Positions 16,390 to 24,420 of a stretch of 64,000 bases of DNA are shown here, piece by piece. The notes below the pieces were generated by a model. That model had not been told where the DNA came from. It saw only the letters and a program-made list of their open reading frames with translations, and did not search any database. Position numbers and translations under genes: made by a program. The stretch is from Streptomyces sp. NBC_01275 (GTDB lineage Bacteria > Actinomycetota > Actinomycetes > Streptomycetales > Streptomycetaceae), in NCBI RefSeq assembly GCF_026340655.1, contig NZ_JAPEOZ010000001.1:1426001-1490000 (forward strand), read 5' to 3'. The first letter of the stretch is position 1. Every line of letters starts with the position of its first letter.

Positions 16390-17921
16390 GCCGCCTCCGT
16401 GCGATCCGCCGCCATCCCCGCGGCGTCCAGCAGGGCCGTGCCGACGATGAGATCGGCCCCGCCGAACTCCGGATCGTCCAGCTCCGTGCCGTCGTCCACG
16501 GCGAACAGCAGCTTCTCCTCGCCCTGCCGATAGGCGGTGCCCACGGCGGGGCTGGCCGCGTGGACGGCCAGCAGCGCCACCAGGTAGGGCAGATCGGGGT
16601 CCTGTCCGCGCGCCTCGGCCAGCAGGCCCGACAGCCGGCGCGGGGCGTCGGCGGGCAGGTCCAGCAGTTCCATCGCCGCGGCCAGCTGCTCCTCGCTGAA
16701 CCGGCTGTCGTCCGGCGTCGCGATGAGGTCCGGCTCCGGCATCTCCGCTCCGAGGTGCTCGCGCTCCACCGGCGGCGTCAGCAGCAGGTCGACGAGATCG
16801 GCGACCCGGACGGACACCGGCGTGCGCAGACCCGTCCCGCGGGCGAAGAAGGCGTCGGTGACCCGGGCCGCCTGCTCCAGCGGCAGCGGCAGCACGGGCG
16901 CGACGAGGTGGCCGTAGAGGTCTATCCCCGACGAGGTCATGGGGGTGGCGAAGGCCTGCCGGTCCTGCTCGGCGCGGAAGAGCGGGCCGGCTTCGAGCAG
17001 GCGGGACTGCAGCTGCGTGTGGCGGCGGATGCAGTCCTTGACGATGTCGACGAGTTCGGCGGCCCGACGCTTGTTCTCCGCGTCCTCGATCTCGTCGCGG
17101 GCCTTGCGGATGTTGGTGAGGATCGCGTTCTCGTGGCGGTAGCGGTCGGCCACGTGGTCGAGGGCCTCGGCGATCATGTCGGGCACGGCGTTGAGCCAGT
17201 CGACCGCGCGTACGTTGCGCCGGGTCGCCTCCAGGGCCCTGCGGAGGGTCTCCGCGTACTGCACGGTCCGGTAGCGGGCCTGTTCTGCGGCGAGTTGGGC
17301 GTCGGCGAGGCGGCCGCGGCGGATGAGCACCTCGAGTTTGACCTCGGCGGCGATCTGCGCGCTGGTGACGTCGGTGTCCAGGGCGCCGACGAGGACGTTG
17401 ACCGCCTCGTCGGTGGTCCGGAGGTAGACCACCCCGCCGTGGCCGGGGACCTCCTCGATCAGCTTGAAGTCGTAGTCCCGGCGCACATACGTGCCGTCCG
17501 GCGCGAAGGTGCCGTACGTCGTGCGGAAGCCGCGGTCGACGCTGCCGACGTTGACCAGGTTCTCCAGGACCCAGCGGGCCACCCGCTCGTGCTCGGCGAC
17601 GGGCCGCCCGGGGGCCTGTGCGGCGATACGCGGGATGAGGCGGGCCACTATCTGGTCGTGGTCGGCGCCGGTGTCGAAGTCCATGTTGAGCGTGACGAGG
17701 TCGATGGCGGCGAGGGCGATCTCCGCCATGCCGTACACCGAGTACTCACCGGCGAGGTTGGCCTTGCGTGCGTCGAGGTCGTGGATCGGCGCGGTGCAGG
17801 CGAGCGCGCGCAGCCGCCGCGCCAGTCCCTCGTCGGCGGCCGGGCCCTGAGCCGGGCGCGGCCCCGCGCTGAACTGGGGCGGAACCTGGAGAGCACGGTC
17901 CGTCGATGCAGGCGAAGTCAC
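16386..17921 (-). CDS. Kleisin-like (MukF/JetA-type) subunit of the SMC complex
   Basis: A 511-residue protein from GTG 17921. The N-terminal region (NLAGEYSVYGMAEIALAAID, EHERVARWVLENLVNVGSV) looks like helical winged-helix modules and is followed by a beta-rich stretch (YDFKLIEEVPGHGGVVYLRT), then a helical/coiled segment at about 180-310 (NILTNIRKA-like, DEIEDAENKRRAAELVDIVK) and an acidic C-terminal domain. This wing-coil-wing layout and its place at the head of a kite-SMC operon match MukF/JetA kleisins. The start is supported by a -10 box 7 nt upstream, implying a leaderless message. No enzymatic motif is present. Confidence 0.6.
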   Translation of the reverse strand: MTSPASTDRALQVPPQFSAGPRPAQGPAADEGLARRLRALACTAPIHDLDARKANLAGEYSVYGMAEIALAAIDLVTLNMDFDTGADHDQIVARLIPRIAAQAPGRPVAEHERVARWVLENLVNVGSVDRGFRTTYGTFAPDGTYVRRDYDFKLIEEVPGHGGVVYLRTTDEAVNVLVGALDTDVTSAQIAAEVKLEVLIRRGRLADAQLAAEQARYRTVQYAETLRRALEATRRNVRAVDWLNAVPDMIAEALDHVADRYRHENAILTNIRKARDEIEDAENKRRAAELVDIVKDCIRRHTQLQSRLLEAGPLFRAEQDRQAFATPMTSSGIDLYGHLVAPVLPLPLEQAARVTDAFFARGTGLRTPVSVRVADLVDLLLTPPVEREHLGAEMPEPDLIATPDDSRFSEEQLAAAMELLDLPADAPRRLSGLLAEARGQDPDLPYLVALLAVHAASPAVGTAYRQGEEKLLFAVDDGTELDDPEFGGADLIVGTALLDAAGMAADRTEAA

Positions 17922-17928
17922 GGTGCAC

Positions 17929-17934
17929 AGACTA
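17929..17934 (-). promoter_or_regulatory. -10 box for leaderless transcription of the SMC operon
   Basis: On the minus strand TAGTCT (17934-17929) lies exactly 7 nt before GTG 17921. In Streptomyces a TAnnnT box at this distance puts the first transcribed base at the start codon. No Shine-Dalgarno precedes the GTG. A weak -35 (TTGGGT) lies about 19 nt upstream. Confidence 0.5.
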
Positions 17935-18037
17935 GGTCCTCGGTCTGACATCGACCCAAACGGCGCGGATCGGCTCCGCCGGTAACGCCGGGTCACCGAG
18001 GTCGCACGTCGGCTGCGGGCCGGTGGGGGCTTGTCGC

Positions 18038-18077
18038 GCAGCTCCCCGCACCCCTACGCAGTTCCCCGCACCCCTAG
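18038..18077. repeat. Two 20-bp direct repeats of a dispersed Streptomyces element
   Basis: GCAGCTCCCCGCACCCCTAC (18038-18057) is followed at once by GCAGTTCCCCGCACCCCTAG (18058-18077), 18 of 20 identical. The reverse strand reads GGGGTGCGGGGAACTGCG and then CTGCGCGACAAGCCCCCACC, a pattern I remember as very common between Streptomyces genes. The stop codon of the GntR gene (18074-18076) lies within the second copy. Confidence 0.75.
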
Positions 18078-18778
18078 CGGAGGGCTTCGCCCTCCCCCAC
18101 CCGCCGCCGGTACGCCTCGACGACCCGCTCCAGCGAGTCCCGCAGGTACACCGCGAGCAGGCGCTCCGCCTCGCCCTTGTCGTCGGCCTGGAGGGCCTGG
18201 AAGATCTGCCGGTTGCGTTGGAGGTACGGCTCGTGCAGCCGGCGCGGGTCGTCGACGACGTGGAAGGCCAGGCGCAGCTCGGCGAAGACGCTGCGCATCA
18301 GCTCGTCGGTGCGGGCGCTTCCGGCCAGGGCCACCAGTTCCCGGTGGAAGTGGATGTTGGCGGTGCCCAGCCCTTTCCAGTCATTCTCGACGGCCGCCGC
18401 CTCCCCCTCGGCGACGGCCTCCTGGAGCCCTTGCAGCGCGTACGGCGGCTCGCCGAGACCGCGGACGACGGCGCCTTCGACGAGGGCGCGCGTGCGGTAG
18501 ATGTCCTCCACATCCTCCACGGTCAGGACGCGGACGAAGACACCCCGGTTCAGTTCGTGGACGAGCAGACGTTCGTGGGTGAGCAGCCGGAACGCCTCGC
18601 GCAGCGTGTTGCGGGAGACACCGAGCGCCCCGCCGATGCTGTCTTCCGACAGCCGTGTCCCCGGCGGGAAATACCCCTCGGCGATACGGCTCCTCAGGAT
18701 GTCCGAGACCCGCTCGGCCGTGCTGGTGCGCCCCAGGAGGGCACGGTCGTCGGCGAGTCCCGCCAGCTGCTCTGCCAT
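18074..18778 (-). CDS. GntR-family (FadR/FCD type) transcriptional regulator
   Basis: A 234-residue regulator. The N-terminal winged helix-turn-helix (ERVSDILRSRIAEGYFPPG, LGVSRNTLREAFRLLTHERL) is the GntR signature; the rest is an all-helical FCD ligand domain with the metal-site pattern FHRELVALAGS and later HEPYLQRNRQIFQAL. It is divergent from an MFS transporter and the oxoprolinase cluster, and a perfect palindrome sits in the shared upstream region. By analogy with other catabolic FCD regulators it probably represses the divergent operon until a carboxylic acid ligand, here perhaps 5-oxoproline or D-glutamate, binds. The ligand is inferred. Confidence 0.88.
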   Translation of the reverse strand: MAEQLAGLADDRALLGRTSTAERVSDILRSRIAEGYFPPGTRLSEDSIGGALGVSRNTLREAFRLLTHERLLVHELNRGVFVRVLTVEDVEDIYRTRALVEGAVVRGLGEPPYALQGLQEAVAEGEAAAVENDWKGLGTANIHFHRELVALAGSARTDELMRSVFAELRLAFHVVDDPRRLHEPYLQRNRQIFQALQADDKGEAERLLAVYLRDSLERVVEAYRRRVGEGEALR

Positions 18779-18827
18779 GCCCGGAATTCAACAGCAGACA
18801 CGAGAACGAAACAACACGGGTATTGAA

Positions 18828-18844
18828 GGATCGTTCAACGATCC
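18828..18844. promoter_or_regulatory. Candidate GntR operator palindrome
   Basis: GGATCGTT-C-AACGATCC is a perfect inverted repeat (8-bp arms, 1-bp centre) midway between the divergent GntR and MFS genes. Its place and symmetry fit the dimeric GntR protein next to it. Confidence 0.55.
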
Positions 18845-18950
18845 TCTACCTTCCTCTTCACGGCATCGCCCCGTCCCCACCGCGGCGCCACCGCTCCCGC
18901 ACGGCACAGCTCGGTCCCAGCACCCTCCGTCCTCCCCCTGCGAGGTGCCC

Positions 18951-20252
18951 GTGAGCACAACCCCTCCACCCCAGGCCCCGACCGCCGACACCCCTTCCAC
19001 GACGGCCGGACGCACCCCTGACGACGGCGCGCTGGCCTGGCTGCGCGCCCTCGGCCCGCGCGGCCGGCGTGCCTTCGCCGGCGCGTTCGGCGGCTACGCC
19101 CTCGACTCCTACGACTACTTCACGCTGCCGCTGAGCATGGTCGCGCTGGCGGCGTACTTCGGCCTGGACAGCGGCCAGACCGGCCTGTTCACCACCGTCA
19201 CGCTGGTCGTCTCCGCCGTCGGCGGCGCCCTCGCGGGCGTGGTGGCCGACCGGATCGGCCGGGTCAGGGCTCTGATGATCACGGTGATCACCTACGCGGT
19301 CTTCACCGTCGCCTGCGGTTTCGCGCCGAACTACGAGACCCTGCTGGTCTTCCGCGCCCTTCAGGGCCTCGGCTTCGGCGGCGAGTGGGCGGTCGGCGCG
19401 ATCCTGGTCGCCGAGTACGCGAGCGCCAAGCACCGGGGCCGCACGCTCGGCGCGATCCAGAGCTCCTGGGCCGTCGGCTGGGGCCTCGCGGTGCTGGTGT
19501 ACACGCTGGTGTTCTCGTTCGTCGGCGACGATCTGGCCTGGCGCGTGATGTTCTGGACGGGCGCCCTGCCCGCCCTGCTCGTCGTCTGGGTGCGACGCCG
19601 GGTGCAGGACGCCCCGGAAGCCGCCGCCGCGCGCGAGCAGAGCACCGAGAAGGGGTCGTTCCCGGCCATCTTCAAGGGGCCGCTGCTGCGGACGACGATC
19701 TTCGCCGCGCTCCTGTCCACCGGCGTCCAGGGCGGCTACTACACCCTGGCCACCTGGGTGCCGACGTATCTGAAGACGGAGCGCGGTCTGTCGGTGGTCG
19801 GCACGGGCGGCTATCTGACCTTCCTGATCTCGGGAGCCTTCCTCGGCTACCTGACCGGCGGCTATCTCACCGACCGGCTGGGCCGGCGCCGCAACATCTG
19901 GCTGTTCGCCCTGCTGTCGGCGGTCTGCATCCTGGCGTACGCGAACATCCCCGACGGCGCCAACACCCTGCTCCTCGTGCTCGGCTTCCCGCTCGGGTTC
20001 TGCATGTCGGCGATCTTCAGCGGCTTCGGCTCCTATCTGAGCGAGCTGTACCCGACGGCCGTGCGGGGCACGGGACAGGGCTTCACGTACAACACCGGGC
20101 GCGCCGTCGGCGCCGTCTTCCCCACCATGGTCGGCTATCTGGCCGAGAGCTGGGGCGTGGGCGGCGCGCTGGTCTTCGGCGCGATCGGGTACGCCATCGC
20201 CGCCCTGGCGCTGCTGGGGCTGCCGGAGACCCGCGGAAAGGAACTGGCGTGA
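18951..20252 (+). CDS. MFS transporter of the 5-oxoproline cluster
   Basis: A 433-residue major facilitator protein with 12 predicted membrane segments. GTG 18951 follows an AGG site at 18943-18945. The loop-2 signature [14 protein letters not shown] and the N-terminal [20 protein letters not shown] place it in the metabolite:H+ symporter group that carries sialic, aromatic or dicarboxylic acids. It overlaps the following DUF1445 gene by GTGA (20249-20252), so the two are translated together. Divergent from the GntR regulator. Likely imports the acid handled by the downstream cyclase and oxoprolinase. Confidence 0.87.
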   Translation: MSTTPPPQAPTADTPSTTAGRTPDDGALAWLRALGPRGRRAFAGAFGGYALDSYDYFTLPLSMVALAAYFGLDSGQTGLFTTVTLVVSAVGGALAGVVADRIGRVRALMITVITYAVFTVACGFAPNYETLLVFRALQGLGFGGEWAVGAILVAEYASAKHRGRTLGAIQSSWAVGWGLAVLVYTLVFSFVGDDLAWRVMFWTGALPALLVVWVRRRVQDAPEAAAAREQSTEKGSFPAIFKGPLLRTTIFAALLSTGVQGGYYTLATWVPTYLKTERGLSVVGTGGYLTFLISGAFLGYLTGGYLTDRLGRRRNIWLFALLSAVCILAYANIPDGANTLLLVLGFPLGFCMSAIFSGFGSYLSELYPTAVRGTGQGFTYNTGRAVGAVFPTMVGYLAESWGVGGALVFGAIGYAIAALALLGLPETRGKELA

Positions 20253-21079
20253 ACCGTCCGCTCTTCACGGAAGACCGCCCGTTGACCCTCGTCGACGCGC
20301 ACGCGCACGCGTGGACCCCCGAAAACGCCCGGGCCCGCATCCGGGAGGGCCTCACCGGCCCCACGGCGGGGGTCGCGGCGGGCCACACCCAGGTCAACCT
20401 GATCTCGGTGCCCGCGGACTGGGCGTACGACATGCTCCTGTTCTGTCAGCGCAACCCGAAGCCGTGTCCGGTTCTCGACGTCACCGACGCCGGCTCCTGG
20501 ACGACCTCGTTGGCCGACGGCGCCGACCTGCGCACCGATCTGCCGCGCTACCGCGTGTGGGAGGACGGCGAGCTGGTGGACGAGCCGACGGACGTGCGCG
20601 CGTACTGGCGCGAGGACCTCGTGTCGTTCCTGATCGGGTGCAGCTTCACCTTCGAGCGGGCGCTGTCCGAGGCGGGCGTGCCGATCCGCCACGTCGAGCA
20701 GGGGCGCAACGTCCCGATGTACGTGACGAACCGTCAGTGCCGCCCTGCAGGGCGGCTGCACGGGCCCATGGTGGTGTCCATGCGTCCGGTGCCGCCGACG
20801 CGTCTTGCGGCCGCCATCCGGGAGAGCAGCCTGCTCCCGGCGGTACACGGCGGCCCCGTACACTGCGGCGATCCGGGAGGCCTCGGCATCGAGGACCTCG
20901 GGCAGCCCGACTTCGGGGACCCGGTGGACGCCGAGCCGGACGACATCCCGGTGTTCTGGGCCTGTGGGGTGACCCCGCAGGCCGCGGTGATGGCCTCGCG
21001 CCCGCCGTTCGCCCTCACCCACGCCCCGGGACAGATGTTCCTCACCGACGCCCGCGACGAGCAGTACCGCGTGATCTGA
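20249..21079 (+). CDS. DUF1445 family protein (putative hydro-lyase / D-glutamate cyclase type)
   Basis: A 276-residue protein from GTG 20249. It has the family landmarks [20 protein letters not shown], then [50 protein letters not shown] and the C-terminal [13 protein letters not shown] with [16 protein letters not shown] ending. The same domain in human DGLUCY converts D-glutamate to 5-oxo-D-proline, and the Bacillus homologue YcsI sits with the oxoprolinase genes. Its place between a transporter and pxpABC supports a role feeding 5-oxoproline into the pathway. It was annotated elsewhere as putative hydro-lyase. Activity here is inferred. Confidence 0.82.
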   Translation: MNRPLFTEDRPLTLVDAHAHAWTPENARARIREGLTGPTAGVAAGHTQVNLISVPADWAYDMLLFCQRNPKPCPVLDVTDAGSWTTSLADGADLRTDLPRYRVWEDGELVDEPTDVRAYWREDLVSFLIGCSFTFERALSEAGVPIRHVEQGRNVPMYVTNRQCRPAGRLHGPMVVSMRPVPPTRLAAAIRESSLLPAVHGGPVHCGDPGGLGIEDLGQPDFGDPVDAEPDDIPVFWACGVTPQAAVMASRPPFALTHAPGQMFLTDARDEQYRVI

Positions 21080-21150
21080 GACACGTGATCTGAGACAGGT
21101 GGCCCGAGAGACATGGCCCGAGACACCTCGCCCGAGACACGTGGCCCGAG
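21077..21150. repeat. Degenerate ~14-bp tandem repeat before pxpA
   Basis: About five imperfect copies of GAGACACGTGGCCC run from the stop of the DUF1445 gene to the ribosome site of pxpA (AAGGAG at 21151). The best copies are GAGACACCTCGCCC and GAGACACGTGGCCC, in tandem near 21121-21148. Confidence 0.75.
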
Positions 21151-21169
21151 AAGGAGACACGAAGGATCC

Positions 21170-21946
21170 ATGACAGGGATGGCCCCGATGACCGCGATCG
21201 ATCTGAACGCCGACCTCGGCGAGGGCTTCGGCCGCTGGCGGCTGACCGACGACGAACAGCTGCTGTCCGTGGTCACCAGCGCCAACGTGGCCTGCGGCTT
21301 CCACGCCGGGGACGCGGCCACCATGCGGCGGGTGTGCGCGCAGGCGGCGGAGCGGGGGGTGACGATCGGCGCGCAGGTCTCCTACCGGGACCTGGCGGGG
21401 TTCGGGCGGCGCGCGATGGACGTGCCGCCCGCCGAGCTGGCGGCCGAGGTCGCCTACCAGATCGGCGCCCTGGAGGTCTTCGCGCGGGCGGCGGGCGCGC
21501 ACGTGGCGTACGTCAAACCGCACGGCGCCCTCTACAACCGGGTCGTGCACGACGAGGTCCAGGCCCGCGCGGTCGTCGACGGGGTGCTCCTCGCCGACGC
21601 CACGCTGCCCGTGCTCGGACTGCCCGGCTCGCGCCTGCTGGAACTGGCCCGCGAGGCGGGGCTGCCCGCCGTCGCGGAGGCGTTCGCGGACCGCGCGTAC
21701 ACCGAGCAGGGCACGCTCGTTCCGCGCGGGCAGGAAGGGGCCGTGGTCACCGACCCGGACACCGTCGTGGAGCGGTCGACGGCGCTGGCCCGCCACGGCG
21801 TGGTCGCCTCCCACACGGGGCCGTCCATCGAGGTACGCGCGCGTTCCCTGTGCCTGCACGGGGACACGCCCGGCGCGGTGGAGCTGGCCCGCCGGGTGCG
21901 GCGGGGCCTGGAGGAGTCGGGCGTGCGGGTGGAGGCCTTCGCATGA
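21170..21946 (+). CDS. pxpA: 5-oxoprolinase subunit A (LamB/YcsF family)
   Basis: A 258-residue protein with the YcsF signature DLNADLGEGFG at the start, TSANVACGFHAGD, VSYRDLAGFGRR, YVKPHGALYN and EAFADRAYTEQGTLVPR. PxpA together with PxpB and PxpC makes the widespread prokaryotic ATP-dependent 5-oxoprolinase, which opens 5-oxo-L-proline to L-glutamate. ATG 21170 follows AAGGA; ATG 21179 and 21188 are alternatives. It overlaps pxpB by ATGA (21943-21946). Length matches the family. Confidence 0.93.
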   Translation: MTGMAPMTAIDLNADLGEGFGRWRLTDDEQLLSVVTSANVACGFHAGDAATMRRVCAQAAERGVTIGAQVSYRDLAGFGRRAMDVPPAELAAEVAYQIGALEVFARAAGAHVAYVKPHGALYNRVVHDEVQARAVVDGVLLADATLPVLGLPGSRLLELAREAGLPAVAEAFADRAYTEQGTLVPRGQEGAVVTDPDTVVERSTALARHGVVASHTGPSIEVRARSLCLHGDTPGAVELARRVRRGLEESGVRVEAFA

Positions 21947-22632
21947 GGGCGCTGCCCGTCGGCGACGACTCCCTGCTCGTCGAGGTGGCCTCCGCCGCCG
22001 AGGCCGAGGCTCTGCACGCGGAGCTGCTGCGCCGCCGCGCGGCAGGCCTGCTGAACGTCCGGGAGATCGTCCCGGCGGCCCGCACGGTGTTGTTGGACGG
22101 CCTGGACGACCTGGTCCGTTGGAGTTGCGAACTGACCACGGCCGACGTCCCGCCCGCTCCCCCGCGGTCGGGCGAGGTGATCGAGCTGCCGGTGCGGTAC
22201 GACGGCCCCGACCTCGCCGACGTCGCCGCCCACTGGGGCGTCCGCGCGCAGGACGTGGCCGACATCCACGCGGGCACCGAGTTCCGGGTCGCCTTCTGCG
22301 GGTTCGCGCCCGGCTTCGGCTATCTCACCGGCCTGCCGCCGCACTACGACGTGCCCCGCCGGGCCACTCCGCGCACCGCCGTGCCGCCGGGTTCGGTGGC
22401 GCTCGCGGGCCCCTACACGGGCGTGTACCCACGCTCGTCGCCGGGCGGCTGGCAGCTCATCGGCACCACGGACGCGGTCCTGTGGGACCACGCGCGCGTA
22501 CCGGCCGCACTGCTGTCACCGGGCACGCGCGTGCGCTTCGTCCCAGCGGGGACGGCGGGATCGGCGGGGATTTCAGGATCAGTGGGGGCACCAGGACCCA
22601 TGGGGACGTCAGGATCGGCGGGATCGCCATGA
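21943..22632 (+). CDS. pxpB: 5-oxoprolinase subunit B (KipI-type)
   Basis: A 229-residue KipI/allophanate-hydrolase-subunit-1 protein, partner of PxpC. It has the family motifs IELPVRYDGPDL, VAFCGFAPGFGYL, PRRATPRTAVPPGSVALAG and PRSSPGGWQLIGTT, the last two forming the catalytic cyclophilin-like pocket. Start overlaps pxpA and the stop overlaps pxpC by ATGA (22629-22632), so the three subunits are translationally coupled. Odd feature: after residue about 200 the protein ends in a Gly-rich tail (GTAGSAGISGSVGAPGPMG) created by short tandem duplications, longer than in usual PxpB. Confidence 0.92.
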   Translation: MRALPVGDDSLLVEVASAAEAEALHAELLRRRAAGLLNVREIVPAARTVLLDGLDDLVRWSCELTTADVPPAPPRSGEVIELPVRYDGPDLADVAAHWGVRAQDVADIHAGTEFRVAFCGFAPGFGYLTGLPPHYDVPRRATPRTAVPPGSVALAGPYTGVYPRSSPGGWQLIGTTDAVLWDHARVPAALLSPGTRVRFVPAGTAGSAGISGSVGAPGPMGTSGSAGSP

Positions 22633-23498
22633 CCGACCGCGCACTCGCCGTCGTCCGCGCCGGTGCGCTGACCACCGTGCAGGACCGGGGCCGCCCGGGG
22701 CACGCCCATCTCGGCGTGCCGCGCTCCGGCGTGCTGGACGCTCCCGCGGCGGCCCTCGTCAACCGGCTCGTCGGCAATCCGCCCGACGCGGCCGTCCTGG
22801 AGACCACGCTCACCGGCTGTGCCCTGCGGCCGCGCTGCGACGTGACCGTGGCGGTCGGGGGCGCGCCCTGCCCGGTCACGGTGGACGGCCGCCCGGCCGC
22901 CTGGGGCGCGCCCGTGCGCGTGCCCGCCGGGGCGCTGCTGGACGTCGGGTCCGTCGTCTGCGGGGTACGGAGCTACGTGGCCGTGGCCGGCGGCGTCACC
23001 GTCGAACCGGTCCTCGGCAGCCGCTCGGCCGACCTGCTCTCGGGTCTCGGCCCGGCGCCCCTCACGGACGGCACGATCCTGCCCCTGGGCCATGACGTCG
23101 CCCCGCACGCGCGCGTGGACGCGGCCCCGCAGCCGGCGCCCCCGGCCGAGCTCGTGCTGCAGGTGACGCTCGGCCCGCGTGACGACTGGTTCACGCCGGA
23201 GGCCGTGCGCGCCTTCACCTCGCGCGCGTACCGCGTGTCCTCGGCGAGCAACCGCATCGGCCTGCGCACCGACGGTCCCGCCCTGGAGCGAGCCGTGACC
23301 GGGGAGCTGGCGAGCGAGGGCATGGTCTTGGGGGCCGTCCAAGTCCCGCCCAACGGCAGACCGGTGGTCTTCCTGGCCGACCACCCGACCACCGGCGGCT
23401 ACCCGGTGATCGGGGTCGTCCGCACGGCCGACCTCCCGGCCGCCGCCCAGGCCGTGCCGGGAACACCGGTCCGCTTCCTGGCCGTACGCCGCCGGTGA
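22629..23498 (+). CDS. pxpC: 5-oxoprolinase subunit C (KipA-type, biotin-dependent carboxylase-like)
   Basis: A 289-residue protein of the KipA/allophanate-hydrolase-subunit-2 family. It shows LTTVQDRGRPGHAHLGVPRSG near the start (the conserved TxQDxGR), NRLVGNPPDAAVLE, GGVTVEPVLGSRSADLLSGLG, SNRIGLRTDGPAL, EGMVLGAVQVPPNG and DHPTTGGYPVIG. With PxpA and PxpB it completes the ATP-dependent 5-oxoprolinase. It ends the operon; the 67 nt after it are repetitive (CGTCACG/CCTCACGG motifs) and convergent with the SGNH gene. Confidence 0.92.
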   Translation: MTDRALAVVRAGALTTVQDRGRPGHAHLGVPRSGVLDAPAAALVNRLVGNPPDAAVLETTLTGCALRPRCDVTVAVGGAPCPVTVDGRPAAWGAPVRVPAGALLDVGSVVCGVRSYVAVAGGVTVEPVLGSRSADLLSGLGPAPLTDGTILPLGHDVAPHARVDAAPQPAPPAELVLQVTLGPRDDWFTPEAVRAFTSRAYRVSSASNRIGLRTDGPALERAVTGELASEGMVLGAVQVPPNGRPVVFLADHPTTGGYPVIGVVRTADLPAAAQAVPGTPVRFLAVRRR

Positions 23499-23565
23499 CG
23501 CCTACGACGCCCGTCACGCGCCTCACGGCCATCACGTCCGTGAGGCCCGTGGCGTCCATGGCTCC

Positions 23566-24420
23566 CTAGGCCGCGTCCGGCTGCCGCTCCCCCGCCGAGA
23601 GGGCGGCGAGGGCCGCGGACACCGCCGCGGAGGTGCGCAGATCGAGCCTGGCGCTCGTCCCGCGCGCGCGGTGGCGCATCTCGTCGGCGGCCAGGGTGAG
23701 CAGCTGCGGCAGCAGGTCGGTGCACCGCCGGGCCACCCAGCCCGTGCCCGCGGTGGCCAGCCACCACAGGCTCGCCGACGTCGTGGGCGCCGGGAACTCC
23801 GGCTCCGCCGCGGGCGCGGCCCCGCTCGCGAGGCCCGTCCGCGCCAGCAGCGCGTGGAAGCGCACGGCCAGCTGCCGGTGCCCCCGCTCGCCGGGGTGCA
23901 GCCGGTCGGCGCTCCACATCTCCCGGTCCGTCAGCCACGCGCCCTCCGAGGCGTGCAGATGAACGGCCCCGTACCGCTCGGACAGGGCGTGGACGACGGC
24001 GTTGACCGCGCGCTGCCGCCGGGCCAGCGGGCGGGCGAGCGCCCCGGGCAGCCCGAGCATCGTGCCCGGGTCGGGCAGACACGCGGTGAGCAGAACCGCG
24101 CCCTGCTCGGCGAAGGCGCCGTACACCGTGTCCAGGCGGGCGGCCACGGCGTGGATGTCGAAGGTGCAGCGCAGGGTGTCGTTGACGCCCACGACGACGG
24201 AGGCGACGTCCGGGCGCAGCGCGAGCCCGGCCGGGAGCTGCCGCTCCAGCACGTCCCGCGTCTGCGCCCCGCTGACCGCGAGGTTGGTGAACTCCACGGG
24301 CTCCTCGGCGAGCCCGCCGGCGAGCAGCGCGGCCCAGCCCCGCCACCCCTCGCCGACGGGGTCCCCCACGCCCTCGGTGAGCGAGTCGCCGAGGGCCACG
24401 AAGCGCAGAGGCGGTCTCAT
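23566..24420 (-). CDS. SGNH/GDSL-family hydrolase
   Basis: A 284-residue cytoplasmic SGNH hydrolase. Block I is ALGDSLTEGVGDP with the nucleophilic Ser, block II includes NLAVSGAQTRDVL (Gly), block III VVVGVNDTLRCTFD (Asn) and block V SADRLHPGERGH (Asp and His). No signal peptide is seen, so an intracellular esterase or acyl hydrolase is likely. Its ATG overlaps the TGA of the glycosyltransferase gene (ATGA, 24417-24420), so it may remove or edit acyl groups on a glycolipid made by the two upstream glycosyltransferases; that link is inferred from coupling only. Confidence 0.88.
   Translation of the reverse strand: MRPPLRFVALGDSLTEGVGDPVGEGWRGWAALLAGGLAEEPVEFTNLAVSGAQTRDVLERQLPAGLALRPDVASVVVGVNDTLRCTFDIHAVAARLDTVYGAFAEQGAVLLTACLPDPGTMLGLPGALARPLARRQRAVNAVVHALSERYGAVHLHASEGAWLTDREMWSADRLHPGERGHRQLAVRFHALLARTGLASGAAPAAEPEFPAPTTSASLWWLATAGTGWVARRCTDLLPQLLTLAADEMRHRARGTSARLDLRTSAAVSAALAALSAGERQPDAA

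Noticed and set aside
21077..21150. Tandem GAGACACGTGGCCC units considered as operator array
   Set aside because: Degenerate and running straight into the ribosome site; more like slippage. No matching copies before the other operon genes.
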